From CAZWLY01 sp964634465 (GTDB lineage Bacteria > Desulfobacterota > Desulfarculia > G963662305): a DNA stretch of 64,000 nucleotides. The notes under the pieces were generated by a model. It did not search any database and was not told the origin of the DNA. It saw only the letters and a list, made by a program, of their open reading frames with translations. Position numbers and translations under genes: made by a program. The stretch lies in contig CAZWLY010000002.1 in NCBI GenBank assembly GCA_964634465.1, positions 124,001 to 188,000 of the forward strand, in the 5' to 3' direction. This document shows, piece after piece, positions 27,566 through 36,346 of this stretch (its first letter is position 1; each line of letters opens with the position of its first letter).

Positions 27566-29056
27566 TCACTCCAAGCCTAACAGTTCGGCCACCTTTACGG
27601 CCGTGGCGGCCACGAAGTTCTCCAGCGCTTCGCCGGTCAGGGGCCGGCCCGGCTCCGGGACGGGCAGGTCGTCGGGCTTGACCAGCCGGGGCGCGTTCTT
27701 GAGCTCCGGTCTGGGGACGATCTCGAATTCGGGCGGGAAGGCGTCCTCGAAGTACCTGGTCTGGAAATCGACGAACTTGAGCATGTGGGCCGTGGAATCC
27801 AGGACCGCCCGCCTGCCGGCGTCGATTACCCCCGCCTCCACGGCCGTCTTCAGCCCTGCCAGGCATTCGCCGCCCTGGGTGCAGACCACGTGGCCGTGGC
27901 GATTCGCGATGAGCATGGAGTCGATGATCTCCTGCTCGGTGACCCGGACCACGGAAAGCTCGCGACCGGAGAGCTCTTTGAGCCGGGCGGCCAGGTGGAC
28001 GACCCGGGGCATGGACACCGGGTTGCCGATCATGGCCGCCTGGGCCACCGAGGGTTTGACCGCGACCGGGGTAAAGACCCGCTTGTCCGCCTCGGACTCC
28101 TGGTAGTAGCGGAAGACCGGGTCGGCATGGGCCGACTGGACGCCGACGATCTGGGGCAGTTCGTCGATTATATTCAACTCGAACAATTTTATGAAACCGG
28201 CCATCACAGCGGTGATATTTCCGGCGTTGCCAATCGGGACGAACACCGCCAGGTCGGCCACGTCCCAGTCGAAGGCCTGGGCGATCTCAAAGGCGTAGGT
28301 CTCTTGGCCCAGGATGCGCCAGGCGTTCTTGGAGTTCAAAAGCGCCACCGGATACTCCTCGGCCAGCCGTTCGACGACCTTCATGCAATCGTCGAACACG
28401 CCCGGAATCTCGATCACCGTCGCGCCCGCGCCCAGGGGTTGGGAGAGTTGGGCCGGGGTGACCTTGCCCTGGGGCAAGAGCACGGCCGAGGAGACGCGGC
28501 CGGTCAGATACGAGACGTAGAGCGCGGCCGCGGCCGAGGTGTCGCCGGTGGAGGCGCACACGGCCAGGATCCTGTCGGCCCGGCCCGAGGCCAACAGGTG
28601 GTTCAGGTAGCTGGCCGCCGAGGCCATGCCCCGATCCTTGAACGAGGCCGACGGGTTCTGGCCGTCGTTTTTGAAGAAGAACGGCCGGCCGACCGTCTCG
28701 GCCAGAGCGTCGTTGGCCGCCGCCAGGGGGGTGTGGCCTTCGCCCAGGTAGACCACGTCGTCGAGGGGGATGATCGGCGCCACCAGCTCGTGGAAGAGGA
28801 AGACGCCTTTGAGGGCCGGGATATTGAGCATCCGGCGATAGTCGAAGATCCGCCGCCAGGTCGGGCCGGGGACGGCCTTGAGGTCGTCGAAGCGCTCGTT
28901 TTCGATCAACAGCACCCCGCCGCACTCGGGGCAGGTGTAGGCCAATCGGTCGATGGGCAAGACCGCGCCGCATCCCAGGCAGTGATAGACCATTTCACCC
29001 TGGGGCTCGGGGATCAATCGGGGCTTGACGTCTTCCGGGAACTCGTCCGGCCGCAT
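27566..29056 (-). CDS. thrC: Threonine synthase
   Basis: This 496-residue PLP enzyme converts O-phosphohomoserine to threonine. An N-terminal rubredoxin-like zinc ribbon (YHCLGCGAVLPID and YTCPECGG, about 24-46) precedes the fold. The PLP lysine is in PSASFKDRGMASAASY (about 138-153), followed by the ACASTGDTSAAAALY segment (about 172) and the phosphate loop PIGNAGNITAV (about 271). ATG 29056 follows GGAGG at 5-base spacing; a TTG at 29068 is less likely. It is the first gene of a two-gene unit. Confidence 0.95.
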   Translation of the reverse strand: MRPDEFPEDVKPRLIPEPQGEMVYHCLGCGAVLPIDRLAYTCPECGGVLLIENERFDDLKAVPGPTWRRIFDYRRMLNIPALKGVFLFHELVAPIIPLDDVVYLGEGHTPLAAANDALAETVGRPFFFKNDGQNPSASFKDRGMASAASYLNHLLASGRADRILAVCASTGDTSAAAALYVSYLTGRVSSAVLLPQGKVTPAQLSQPLGAGATVIEIPGVFDDCMKVVERLAEEYPVALLNSKNAWRILGQETYAFEIAQAFDWDVADLAVFVPIGNAGNITAVMAGFIKLFELNIIDELPQIVGVQSAHADPVFRYYQESEADKRVFTPVAVKPSVAQAAMIGNPVSMPRVVHLAARLKELSGRELSVVRVTEQEIIDSMLIANRHGHVVCTQGGECLAGLKTAVEAGVIDAGRRAVLDSTAHMLKFVDFQTRYFEDAFPPEFEIVPRPELKNAPRLVKPDDLPVPEPGRPLTGEALENFVAATAVKVAELLGLE

Positions 29057-29086
29057 TGGGTCCTCCAAACTGGACTATGACCAGAA

Positions 29087-29115
29087 CAGATAGACCATGG
29101 GACGGGTTTAGTCAA
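29087..29115 (-). promoter_or_regulatory. Promoter of thrC
   Basis: On the minus strand TTGACT (plus 29110-29115) and TATCTG (plus 29087-29092) have a 17-base spacer. The start is about 30 bases on. Confidence 0.5.
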
Positions 29116-29255
29116 ATCCGCCATCGGGCGGGGGCCTGGAGTTGGAAATCGACGTCTCGCGGGCCTCCAACCCGTTGGGGCGGTCCGTTTTTCCTCCCAG
29201 TCCGCCATTGACAACGACCCCGCCCTCCAGTACTGGTTGGGGGGCGTAAAAGCTA

Positions 29256-29261
29256 TATAAT
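29256..29261 (+). promoter_or_regulatory. -10 box of the HAD-lipoprotein operon
   Basis: A perfect TATAAT. The -35 region 17 bases upstream (CTGGTT at 29233) is weak. The start codon is 24 bases on. Confidence 0.5.
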
Positions 29262-29285
29262 GGGCCAATCAGAGGGAGTTTCGCG

Positions 29286-29966
29286 GTGGCGGCGGTCAAA
29301 GGCGTACTTTTCGACCTGGACGGAGTGCTGTTGGACTCCATGGCCTGGCACGTCAAGGCCTGGCAGGAGATCTTCAGCCGAATGGGGGTCGAGATCGAAG
29401 CCGAGTTCATCTACCTCCATGAAGGCGCTCTGGAGCGCTCCACCCTGAGCGATATCCTGGCCGAGCAAGGCTGCCCCAACTCGCCCCAGGCCATAGAAGA
29501 GCTCTTGAGGCGGCAGGTCGAACACTTCACCGCCTCCTACTCCGAGCTGGTCAAACCCTATCCCCAGGCCGCGAGCGTCCTGAAGCGGCTGGCCGAGGCC
29601 GGCCAACGGTTGGCCCTAGTGACCTCTTCCTCCTGGCCGGTGGTCGAGAAGTCGGTCCCGGCCGAGATCCTCGAGCCTTTCGACGTCGTCATCACCTCGG
29701 ACAAGGTGAGCAATTTCAAGCCCCATCCCGAACCCTACGCCACGGCCCTCGATCGACTGAGCCTGGCCCCAAAGGAGGCCGTGGCCGTGGAGAACGCGCC
29801 GGCCGGGATTCGCTCGGCCAAGGGGGCGGGGCTTTACTGTTACGGGTTGACCACGACCCTAGAACCCTGCCATCTGAACGAGGCCGACGTCGTTATCGGC
29901 TCGCTCGAAGAGCTGGTCGGCCGGGTCTTGAACGGCCGGCGCCGGGACAAGGAGGACGGGCGATGA
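29286..29966 (+). CDS. HAD-superfamily phosphatase, beta-phosphoglucomutase-like
   Basis: This 226-residue hydrolase has all four HAD motifs: VLFDLDGVLLDS (nucleophile Asp, about 10), LVTSSS (motif II), Lys in VSNFKPHPEPY (motif III) and AVENAPAGIRSAKGAG (motif IV, about 160). The DGV(L/I)-DS start and a helical cap (20-85) match subfamily IA, near beta-phosphoglucomutase and phosphoglycolate phosphatase. Motif IV has V-E-N-A rather than the common E-D-S, which is also seen in related enzymes. The substrate is not known. The start is GTG at 29286. The stop overlaps the lipoprotein ATG (ATGA). Confidence 0.85.
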   Translation: MAAVKGVLFDLDGVLLDSMAWHVKAWQEIFSRMGVEIEAEFIYLHEGALERSTLSDILAEQGCPNSPQAIEELLRRQVEHFTASYSELVKPYPQAASVLKRLAEAGQRLALVTSSSWPVVEKSVPAEILEPFDVVITSDKVSNFKPHPEPYATALDRLSLAPKEAVAVENAPAGIRSAKGAGLYCYGLTTTLEPCHLNEADVVIGSLEELVGRVLNGRRRDKEDGR

Positions 29967-30685
29967 CCATCTTGAAGTTCAGGCTTTTGGGACTGGCGGC
30001 CGTCTTGGCCGGCGCGGCGCTTCTGGTCGCCTGCCAGCCGCAGGCCAGGGTCGTCACCGGCGAGGAGTACGGCCTGCCCAAACCGCCGCCGTACTCCGGC
30101 CCCAAGGCCAAGATGGCGGTCTTGGCCTTCCGCAACAAGGCGGCCGGCTACGGCTGGTGGGGCGGTTACAAGATGGGCTCCGGCATGGCCGACATGCTCA
30201 CGACCGCGCTTTTCAGGACCAACCGCTTCATCTTGTTGGAACGCCAGGACCTTGATCGGGTCATGGACGAGCAGGACTGGGCCGACAGCGGCCGGTTCGA
30301 CCCGGCCACCCTGCCGCCCAAGGGCAAGCTGGAGGGAGCCGAACTCCTGGTCGTCGGCGCGGTGACCGGCTTCAAGGACCTGGCTTCCGGCGTCGGCGTC
30401 GGGGCCGGCATCCCGCCGCTGTTGGGCGGCGTGGGCGCGGCCAAGTCGTGGATGTCGATGGATATCAAAGTCGTGGACGCCGCCACCGGCCGTATCGTCG
30501 TCGCCGGCGCGGTGGAGGGCGACTCGTCCCACTTCCTGGGCGGAGCGTTGGTGCTGGGCCTGCCCCTGGGCGTCGGCTTTGGCGGCTGGGAGGGCACGCC
30601 CAAGGAGAAGGCGCTTCGAGCCTGCCTGGAGCAAGCGGCCCGGCTGGTGGCCAACCAGGTGCCGAAGCGATACTATCGATATTAG
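29963..30685 (+). CDS. CsgG-like lipoprotein
   Basis: This 240-residue protein begins with a lipoprotein signal peptide ending in the lipobox LLVAC (Cys about 25). The following region (KMAVLAFRNKAAGYGWWGGY, then MADMLTTALFRTNRFILLERQDLDRVMDEQ) and the later GAELLVVGAVTGFKD match CsgG / HfaB-type outer-membrane lipoproteins. CsgG itself forms the curli export pore. No curli genes are nearby, so the role here is open. Translation is coupled to the HAD gene through the ATGA overlap. Confidence 0.85.
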   Translation: MTILKFRLLGLAAVLAGAALLVACQPQARVVTGEEYGLPKPPPYSGPKAKMAVLAFRNKAAGYGWWGGYKMGSGMADMLTTALFRTNRFILLERQDLDRVMDEQDWADSGRFDPATLPPKGKLEGAELLVVGAVTGFKDLASGVGVGAGIPPLLGGVGAAKSWMSMDIKVVDAATGRIVVAGAVEGDSSHFLGGALVLGLPLGVGFGGWEGTPKEKALRACLEQAARLVANQVPKRYYRY

Positions 30686-31115
30686 CTCCGGGTGCGCTCG
30701 CACGCGCCGCTGGAGTGAAGTCCGGGCCGTCGCCGGCCCGGGAGGCGAGTGGGCTTGACCTCGAACCTTGGCGCTGGTATTTCTAATGACAGGGCGCAAA
30801 CCGGCCGAAAACGCGTGAACTGCCGCTGTCTTGCCACCGGCCGACGAGCCGCGGGGCAGTCGTTTTCGGCCAGACTCTCCAACCGATCGAGCGCCGGTTT
30901 GGCGCCGTCGATGGCTATCGATTCGGCGTCTGCTCAACCGGCCGCGGCTTGGGGGGACAAAGAAAAAATCATCGATTCACCGCTGCCTCGGCCAAAGGTT
31001 CCGGCGCCCGGCCGATCGGAGACGTGGTTCGCCGGCGTCCGGTTGCGGCCGGGCAGCCGGGGCGAGGACGAGTGAGGCCGGACGATGGACAAGCTATTAT
31101 CTACGGAGAACTGGA
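30686..31115 (+). other. 430-base intergenic region before the chemotaxis operon
   Basis: No gene is supported. A TTGACC at 30755-30760 with TATTTC 17 bases on is a weak sigma70 candidate. A small hairpin lies near 30891 (GCGCC...GGCGC). A TATTAT at 31095-31100 is probably too close to the cheX start. A sigma28-like element lies at 30993-31018 and is listed separately. Confidence 0.5.
30993..31018 (+). promoter_or_regulatory. Candidate sigma28 (FliA) promoter for the chemotaxis operon
   Basis: CAAAGGTT (30993-31000), 10 bases, then GCCGATCG (31011-31018). Against the E. coli FliA consensus TAAAGTTT - 11 bases - GCCGATAA, each box has 6 of 8 matches. In so GC-rich a sequence chance matches are possible. 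The position, about 90 bases before cheX, fits a late motility class. Confidence 0.35.
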
Positions 31116-31577
31116 ATGAAGGTCGAGTTCATCAATCCTTTTCTTGAAGCTACGATCAATGTGATCAAGACGATGGCTTTCACCGAGGTTCGCCCCGGCA
31201 AGCCGTTTCTGAAAAAGGGGCAGGGCGCCTTTGGCGACGTGACCGGCATCATCGGCATCACCGGCGCCACCCAGGGTTCGCTGTCGGTCACCTTCACCGC
31301 CCCCTGCATCGAGCAAATTCTCACCAACATGCTGGGTGAGCCCATCAAGGGCATCACCGACGAGGTCAAGGACGCGGTCGGTGAGTTGACCAACATGATC
31401 TCCGGCGACGCCCGCCGCGCCCTGGCCGCCCAAGGCCTCCAACTGGACGCGGCCATCCCGACCATCGTCGCCGGACCCAACCACACCGTCACCCACGTGG
31501 TCAACGCCCCGACCCTGGCCATACCCTTCGAGACGGACGCCGGCAGCTTCACGGTAGAGGTGGCGCTTCAGGATTAG
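31116..31577 (+). CDS. cheX: CheX-like chemotaxis phosphatase
   Basis: This 153-residue CheX/CheC-family protein removes phosphate from CheY-P. The active-site helix reads DAVGELTNMISGDARRAL (about 86-103), with the E-x-x-N pair of the family. ATG 31116 follows GGAG at 31105-31108. It is the first gene of the chemotaxis operon, 24 bases before cheA. No CheZ is in the window, so this protein and its paralog at 36726 are the likely phosphatases. Confidence 0.88.
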   Translation: MKVEFINPFLEATINVIKTMAFTEVRPGKPFLKKGQGAFGDVTGIIGITGATQGSLSVTFTAPCIEQILTNMLGEPIKGITDEVKDAVGELTNMISGDARRALAAQGLQLDAAIPTIVAGPNHTVTHVVNAPTLAIPFETDAGSFTVEVALQD

Positions 31578-31601
31578 ATCAGCCCGGAAGGTGGTGCAGT
31601 G

Positions 31602-34070
31602 ATGGCCGAAGACAACCTCCAAGCCTTGGAAGCCGCACTCGAAGCCCTGGCCGTGTCGGTGATCGTTCTGGACAAGGACGATCTGGCCGCCGCCGGCGAG
31701 CTGTTGGAGAAGGTGGAGGCCCTGTTGCCCGCGGTCGAGAAGCTGGACGACCCGGCCCTGACCGAACTGACCGCGGCGTTCAAGCGCGGCGTAGAAAAAC
31801 TCATCATCGACGACCTCGAAGCTCCGGACGAGTTTTTGGCCGCCCTGCCCGAAGCCGTCTCTCACCTCCAGGATATCTGCCGGGCCCTGACGAAATCGGA
31901 GGGGCCGGGCCGGCTTTCGCCGGAGTTCATGGACCGGTTCGCCTCCCTGGCCGGAGTGGAGGCGGAGGGCGAAGGGGCCGCCGGAGACTCGGCTGCGCCC
32001 GAGGAGCAGGCCAAGCCCGCCGAAGCGGCGGCCGGAGACGAGGATGCGGCCGGCGAGAGCGAGGCGGCGAGCAACGCGTTGCCGGCCGACTTGGATGTGG
32101 AGCTGGCCTCCAGCTTCGTCGGCGAGGCGTTGGAGCTTCTGCAGGAGATCGAGGTGGCCATCCTGGCCGTGGAAAAGGATCCCGGCGATCCCGAGGCCAT
32201 CAACGCCATCTTCCGCCCCTTCCATACCATCAAGGGCGTGTCGGGTTTCCTGAATCTGTCGCTTATCAACCACCTGGCCCACGAGGGCGAGAACCTGCTG
32301 GACGAGGCCAGGGAAGGGCGGTTGCGTCTCGAAGGTCCGGTGGTCGATCTCATTCTCGACGCGGTGGACCTGCTGCGGGTGATGATCGCCGACGTCTCGG
32401 TCCAGCTCAACACCGGCCAGCCCACCGGCGAGGAGTTCGGCGTCGAGGAGATGGTCGCCCGCATCCGCGCCGCCAAGGAGAGCGGCGGCGCGGCCGCCCC
32501 GGCCGAGCGGGTTTCGGTTGGGGAAAAGACGGCCGCTCCCGCGCAACCGGCAGCCGGCCAGCCCCGGGACGCCGAACAGGCCTGCGCTCCGCCCCCGGAC
32601 AAGGCCGCCGCACCTTCGGCCAGGGGATTCGTCGATCAACGGGCCGTTCAGACCCAGACCGCGATCAAGGTCGACACCACCAAGCTGGACAACATGGTCG
32701 ATATGGTCGGCGAGCTGGTCATCGCCCTCTCGCTGGTCACCCAGAACCCCAAGGTGATCGGGATCAAGGATCAGAAGCTCGATCGGGACCTGGGCCAGTT
32801 GGGCCGGATCACCTCCGAGTTGCAAAAGACGGCCATGAGCCTGCGGATGGTGCCCATCAACCAGACCTTCCAGCGCATGGTCCGCCTGGTCAGAGACTTG
32901 AGCCGCAAGTCGGGCAAGCAAGTCGAGCTGATCATGGAAGGCCAGGACACCGAGATCGACCGGAGCATGGTGGAGGCCATCTACGACCCGTTGGTCCACA
33001 TGGTCAGAAACAGCATGGATCACGGGTTGGAGACGGCCGAGGAGAGAAGGGCGGCGGGCAAGCCGCCCAAGGGGCGGCTGTTGATCCGGGCCTACCACCA
33101 GGGCGGCAGGATCTGTATCGAGATCGAGGACGACGGGCGGGGGCTCGACGCCGAAAAGATATTCAAGAAGGCGGTCGAAAAAGGCGTGGTCAACCCCGAG
33201 GCCCAGTTGACCGAGTCCGAGATTCACCAATTGATCATGGCCCCCGGCTTCTCCACGGCCGAGGTGGTGACCGACATCTCCGGCCGCGGGGTGGGCATGG
33301 ACGTGGTCAAGACGGCTGTCGAAAACCTGCGCGGCACCGTCGAGATCGCCTCGGAGCTGGGCAAGTTCACCCGGTTCACCATCCGCCTGCCGTTGACCAT
33401 GGCCATCATCGAGGGCATGGTCGTCGGCCTGGAGAACGAGCGCTACATCATCCCCGCCCTGGCCATCGAGGAGGTCTTGCGACCCAACCGGCAGGACTAC
33501 AGCACCGTCTCCGGCGGTACGGGCGAGATGGTGAACGTCCGGAGCCGGCTGCTGCCCCTGGTCAGGCTGGGTCGGATCTTCGGCCTGCGGAATATCGAAC
33601 CGAGCCTGGAGCAAGGCGTGGTGGTCGTGGTCGAGTCCGAGGGCCAGCGCAAGGCGATCATGGTCGATAAGATCATCGGCAAGCAGGAGGTGGTCATCAA
33701 GAGCCTCGGCGCGGGCTTGAAGGACCTCAAGGGATTGGCCGGAGGCGCGATCATGGGCGACGGCCGGGTCGGTCTCATCCTGGACGTCAACGGCCTGTTC
33801 CACATCGCCGAAAACTTCGTCGGGCCGGCGGTGGGCGGGGCCGCGGCCTGGAGCGAACCGAGAGAAACCGAGGGGGAACCGGAGGAAGAAGACGATTTCT
33901 GGGCCCAGGCCGAACCGGGTCTGGAGGAGGCCGAGACGCCGCCGGCCGAATTGGAATTGAATGGGGCCGTTGCCGCCGCGGCCGACGACGAGGCGCCGGT
34001 GGAAGCGAAGCCGTCCTCTGCCGGAATCGAGGCAGGGGCGAGCCCGGTCCGGGATCGGGCGGATGACTAA
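31602..34070 (+). CDS. cheA: Chemotaxis histidine kinase CheA
   Basis: This 822-residue kinase has an unusual N-terminal helical segment (1-100) and an Ala/Glu linker before the HPt domain (about 160-265), with the phosphorylated His in FHTIKGVSGF (His208). The dimerisation domain (about 350-415), the ATPase (N box HMVRNSMDHGLE, G1 DDGRGLD, G2 GRGVGMDVV) and a C-terminal CheW-like P5 domain (about 605-745) follow. A poorly conserved acidic tail ends it. No CheY-binding P2 is obvious. ATG 31602 follows GGAAGG; a GTG lies directly before it. No CheW or receptor gene is near, so these must lie elsewhere. Confidence 0.96.
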   Translation: MAEDNLQALEAALEALAVSVIVLDKDDLAAAGELLEKVEALLPAVEKLDDPALTELTAAFKRGVEKLIIDDLEAPDEFLAALPEAVSHLQDICRALTKSEGPGRLSPEFMDRFASLAGVEAEGEGAAGDSAAPEEQAKPAEAAAGDEDAAGESEAASNALPADLDVELASSFVGEALELLQEIEVAILAVEKDPGDPEAINAIFRPFHTIKGVSGFLNLSLINHLAHEGENLLDEAREGRLRLEGPVVDLILDAVDLLRVMIADVSVQLNTGQPTGEEFGVEEMVARIRAAKESGGAAAPAERVSVGEKTAAPAQPAAGQPRDAEQACAPPPDKAAAPSARGFVDQRAVQTQTAIKVDTTKLDNMVDMVGELVIALSLVTQNPKVIGIKDQKLDRDLGQLGRITSELQKTAMSLRMVPINQTFQRMVRLVRDLSRKSGKQVELIMEGQDTEIDRSMVEAIYDPLVHMVRNSMDHGLETAEERRAAGKPPKGRLLIRAYHQGGRICIEIEDDGRGLDAEKIFKKAVEKGVVNPEAQLTESEIHQLIMAPGFSTAEVVTDISGRGVGMDVVKTAVENLRGTVEIASELGKFTRFTIRLPLTMAIIEGMVVGLENERYIIPALAIEEVLRPNRQDYSTVSGGTGEMVNVRSRLLPLVRLGRIFGLRNIEPSLEQGVVVVVESEGQRKAIMVDKIIGKQEVVIKSLGAGLKDLKGLAGGAIMGDGRVGLILDVNGLFHIAENFVGPAVGGAAAWSEPRETEGEPEEEDDFWAQAEPGLEEAETPPAELELNGAVAAAADDEAPVEAKPSSAGIEAGASPVRDRADD

Positions 34071-34093
34071 CCGCTTCGCTTGAAGGCGCCGAA

Positions 34094-34978
34094 GTGAGGC
34101 CGAACCTACTGATGGCGGATAAATACCCCGACGGCAAGGCCTTTGCGCCGCCGATGCTGGCGGAACGCCCCGAGCTGACCGATCGTGAGTTCGACAAGTT
34201 CCGAGCGTTGATCTACGAACATTCCGGGATCAACCTCTCCCCGCAGAAGAAGGACCTTCTGAGAGCTCGGTTGGGCAAGCGCATGCGCCGGTTGGGCGTC
34301 GCCACCTTCGCCGAGTACCTCAAGATTCTGGGCGAAGACGCTTCGGGCCGGGAAATAGTCCACCTCATCGACGCCGTCTCGACCAACGTGACCTATTTTT
34401 TCAGGGAAGCGGCCCACTTCGAGTTCCTCAAAAGGCAAGTCCTGCCGGCTTTGGTCAACGGCTGTCGTTCCGGAAAAATCAAGCGGGTTCGGTTCTGGTC
34501 GGCCGGCTGTTCCACCGGCGAGGAGCCCTACTCGCTGGTGATGACGATCGAGCCCTTCCTGGGTCCCGATCGACTCTGGGACTTCAAACTCCTGGCCACG
34601 GACATCTCGACCCGGGCCTTGGCCCAGGCCAAGTCGGGGGTCTACCCCCTAAACAGCGTCAAGGGGTTGACCCCCCATCAGCTCTCCGCCTATTTCGATC
34701 GGGTCGGCGATACGGTCGTCGTCAAGCCGGAGCTGAGGCGCCTGATCACCTTCGCCCGGGTGAACCTCCAGCAGAGTTATCCTTTTTCGGGACCGTTTGA
34801 TGTGATATTTTGCCGCAACGTTATGATATACTTCGATCAGGCCACCCAGCAGAGACTGGTCAATAGATTCTGGGACTACCTTAAGCCGGGCGGCTATCTT
34901 TTTATCGGGCACTCCGAGAACTTGTCGATGATACGGCATCGGTTTCAATATGTTTGTCCCGCGGTCTATCGCAAGTAG
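34094..34978 (+). CDS. cheR: Chemotaxis methyltransferase CheR
   Basis: This 294-residue enzyme methylates glutamates of chemoreceptors with SAM. An N-terminal helical domain (LTDREFDKFRALIYEHSGINL) is followed by STNVTYFFRE (about 96-105), the SAM motif FWSAGCSTGEEPYSL (about 134-148), LLATDIS and the late FCRNVMIYFD (about 239-248). The C terminus ends without the pentapeptide-binding beta loop. GTG 34094 has GAAGG 7 bases before; ATG 34112 is the other possible start. It adds methyl groups that CheB (37220) removes. Confidence 0.95.
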   Translation: MRPNLLMADKYPDGKAFAPPMLAERPELTDREFDKFRALIYEHSGINLSPQKKDLLRARLGKRMRRLGVATFAEYLKILGEDASGREIVHLIDAVSTNVTYFFREAAHFEFLKRQVLPALVNGCRSGKIKRVRFWSAGCSTGEEPYSLVMTIEPFLGPDRLWDFKLLATDISTRALAQAKSGVYPLNSVKGLTPHQLSAYFDRVGDTVVVKPELRRLITFARVNLQQSYPFSGPFDVIFCRNVMIYFDQATQQRLVNRFWDYLKPGGYLFIGHSENLSMIRHRFQYVCPAVYRK

Positions 34979-35005
34979 GGCGCTGTTGGTGCGAGGTTTG
35001 TCTTC

Positions 35006-35485
35006 GTGAAGATCATCATTGGCGTGGCGGACATGAAGGTCTCCAACGACACCAAGTCCACGCTGATAACCTATTCGTTGGGTTCATGTCTGGCCGTTTG
35101 CATCTACGATCCAACGGTCAAGGTCGGCGGTATGCTTCACGCCATGCTGCCCGATTCGTCCCTCGATCCTGCCAAGGCCAAGGCCAACCCGTATATGTTC
35201 GTCGATACGGGAATACCGCTCCTTTTCAAAGAGGCCTACCGATACGGCGCGACCAAGGCCAAACTCGAGGTGGTCTTGGTCGGAGCGTCGCAAATACTCG
35301 ATTCCGGAGGCGTGTTCGACATCGGTAAGCGCAACTACCTGGCGGCGCGCAAACTGCTGTGGAGGAACAACGTCATGGTCAAGGCCGAGGAGGTCGGCGG
35401 CACCTCCCATCGGACGGTGTGGATCGAGTTAGGGAACGGCGATATGACCGTCAGGGTGGCCGGACGCAAGGAGATAAAGGTTTGA
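35006..35485 (+). CDS. cheD: Chemoreceptor glutamine deamidase CheD
   Basis: This 159-residue enzyme deamidates receptor glutamines and can interact with CheC-type phosphatases. The catalytic Cys is in TYSLGSCLAVCIYDP (about Cys28) and the His in VGGMLHAMLPDS (about His45), both in the usual positions, with Thr from the later family segment. The start is a GTG at 35006. The stop is overlapped by the TTG start of the HDOD gene (TTGA). Confidence 0.92.
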   Translation: MKIIIGVADMKVSNDTKSTLITYSLGSCLAVCIYDPTVKVGGMLHAMLPDSSLDPAKAKANPYMFVDTGIPLLFKEAYRYGATKAKLEVVLVGASQILDSGGVFDIGKRNYLAARKLLWRNNVMVKAEEVGGTSHRTVWIELGNGDMTVRVAGRKEIKV

Positions 35486-36330
35486 GCGGGGTGGTAGTCG
35501 AAAAGATTCTGGCGGCGGCGGCGAAGTTGCCTCCTTTTCCCAAGGTGGCGCAGAAGATTCAGATTCTTTTGAGCGATCCCTATGTCTCGGCCGCTCAGTT
35601 GGCCGAGGTGGCCCAACTCGACCCCGCACTGACGGCCAACGTCCTGAAGGCGGTCAATTCGGCCTACTACTCGCTGCCGCGCAAGGTGGACAACGTCAAC
35701 CAGGCCCTGGCCTATCTGGGCAACCAGCAGTTTCAGGAAGTGGTCTGGATGTCGGCCGCGGTCCGGTTCCTGTTCAAAGAGCAACCGGGCTATGGGCTTT
35801 CCCGGGGCGACCTGTGGCAGCACTCCCTGGGCGTGGCCATCATGACCCGGATTCTCTCCGAGATGGCCGGCGTCAAACCGGCGGGGGTCCTTTACACCTC
35901 GGCCCTGTTGCACGACATCGGCAAGGTCGTTTTGAGCTCCTTCGTCCAGGACCAGGTCAAGCAGGTCTTGCGCCTGGTGGACGAGGGCCAAAGCTTTCTG
36001 GAGGCCGAACGGGAGATACTCGGCCTGGACCACGCCCACCTGGGCGGTTTGGTGGCCCGGAACTGGGAGTTCAGCCAGGAGATGATCGACCTCATCACCT
36101 ATCACCACGAGCCGGAGGAACGCCCCGAGTGGGTCGAACTGGCCATTTTGTACCTGGCCAACGTGACCTGCCAGATGATGGGCGTCGGCGGAGGGGTGGA
36201 CGGGCTGGCCATCCGGGGACGGGTGGCCTCGCTGGAGCTGTTGAACCTCAAGGAAAAAGACCTGGAGAGGGCTCTGGCCGAATTGCACGAGCTTCTGGGT
36301 CGGGCCGAAAACATGCTTTCCGTGGAATAG
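35482..36330 (+). CDS. HDOD-domain signalling protein
   Basis: This 282-residue protein has an HDOD domain, a relative of HD phosphohydrolases that usually lacks catalysis and acts in signalling. Typical segments are LPPFPKVAQKIQILLSDP, QLAEVAQLDPALTANVLKAVNSA (about 39-61) and YTSALLHDIGKVVLSSF (about 138-154). The HD pair (LLHDIGK) is kept, so some hydrolase activity is possible. Start TTG 35482 overlaps the cheD stop, with AAGGAGAT 9 bases before. HDOD genes are often found in chemotaxis and flagellar clusters of deltaproteobacteria. Target unknown. Confidence 0.9.
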   Translation: MSGVVVEKILAAAAKLPPFPKVAQKIQILLSDPYVSAAQLAEVAQLDPALTANVLKAVNSAYYSLPRKVDNVNQALAYLGNQQFQEVVWMSAAVRFLFKEQPGYGLSRGDLWQHSLGVAIMTRILSEMAGVKPAGVLYTSALLHDIGKVVLSSFVQDQVKQVLRLVDEGQSFLEAEREILGLDHAHLGGLVARNWEFSQEMIDLITYHHEPEERPEWVELAILYLANVTCQMMGVGGGVDGLAIRGRVASLELLNLKEKDLERALAELHELLGRAENMLSVE

Positions 36331-36346
36331 GCGAGCGGGGGTGACC

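Noticed and set aside
30766..30785. Sigma54-like site TTGGCGCTGGTATTTCT before the chemotaxis operon
   Set aside because: The -12 GC pair is missing and the -24 block is imperfect, so it does not meet the standard of the three clear sites.
31095..31100. TATTAT as the cheX -10 box
   Set aside because: Transcription would begin inside or after the ribosome site at 31105, and there is no -35 box.
31101..33803. A 900-codon open frame on the minus strand across cheX and cheA
   Set aside because: It is a shadow of the real genes; the plus strand has complete CheX and CheA domains, and the minus translation is a His/Asp/Gly/Val-rich complement pattern typical of GC-rich genes.
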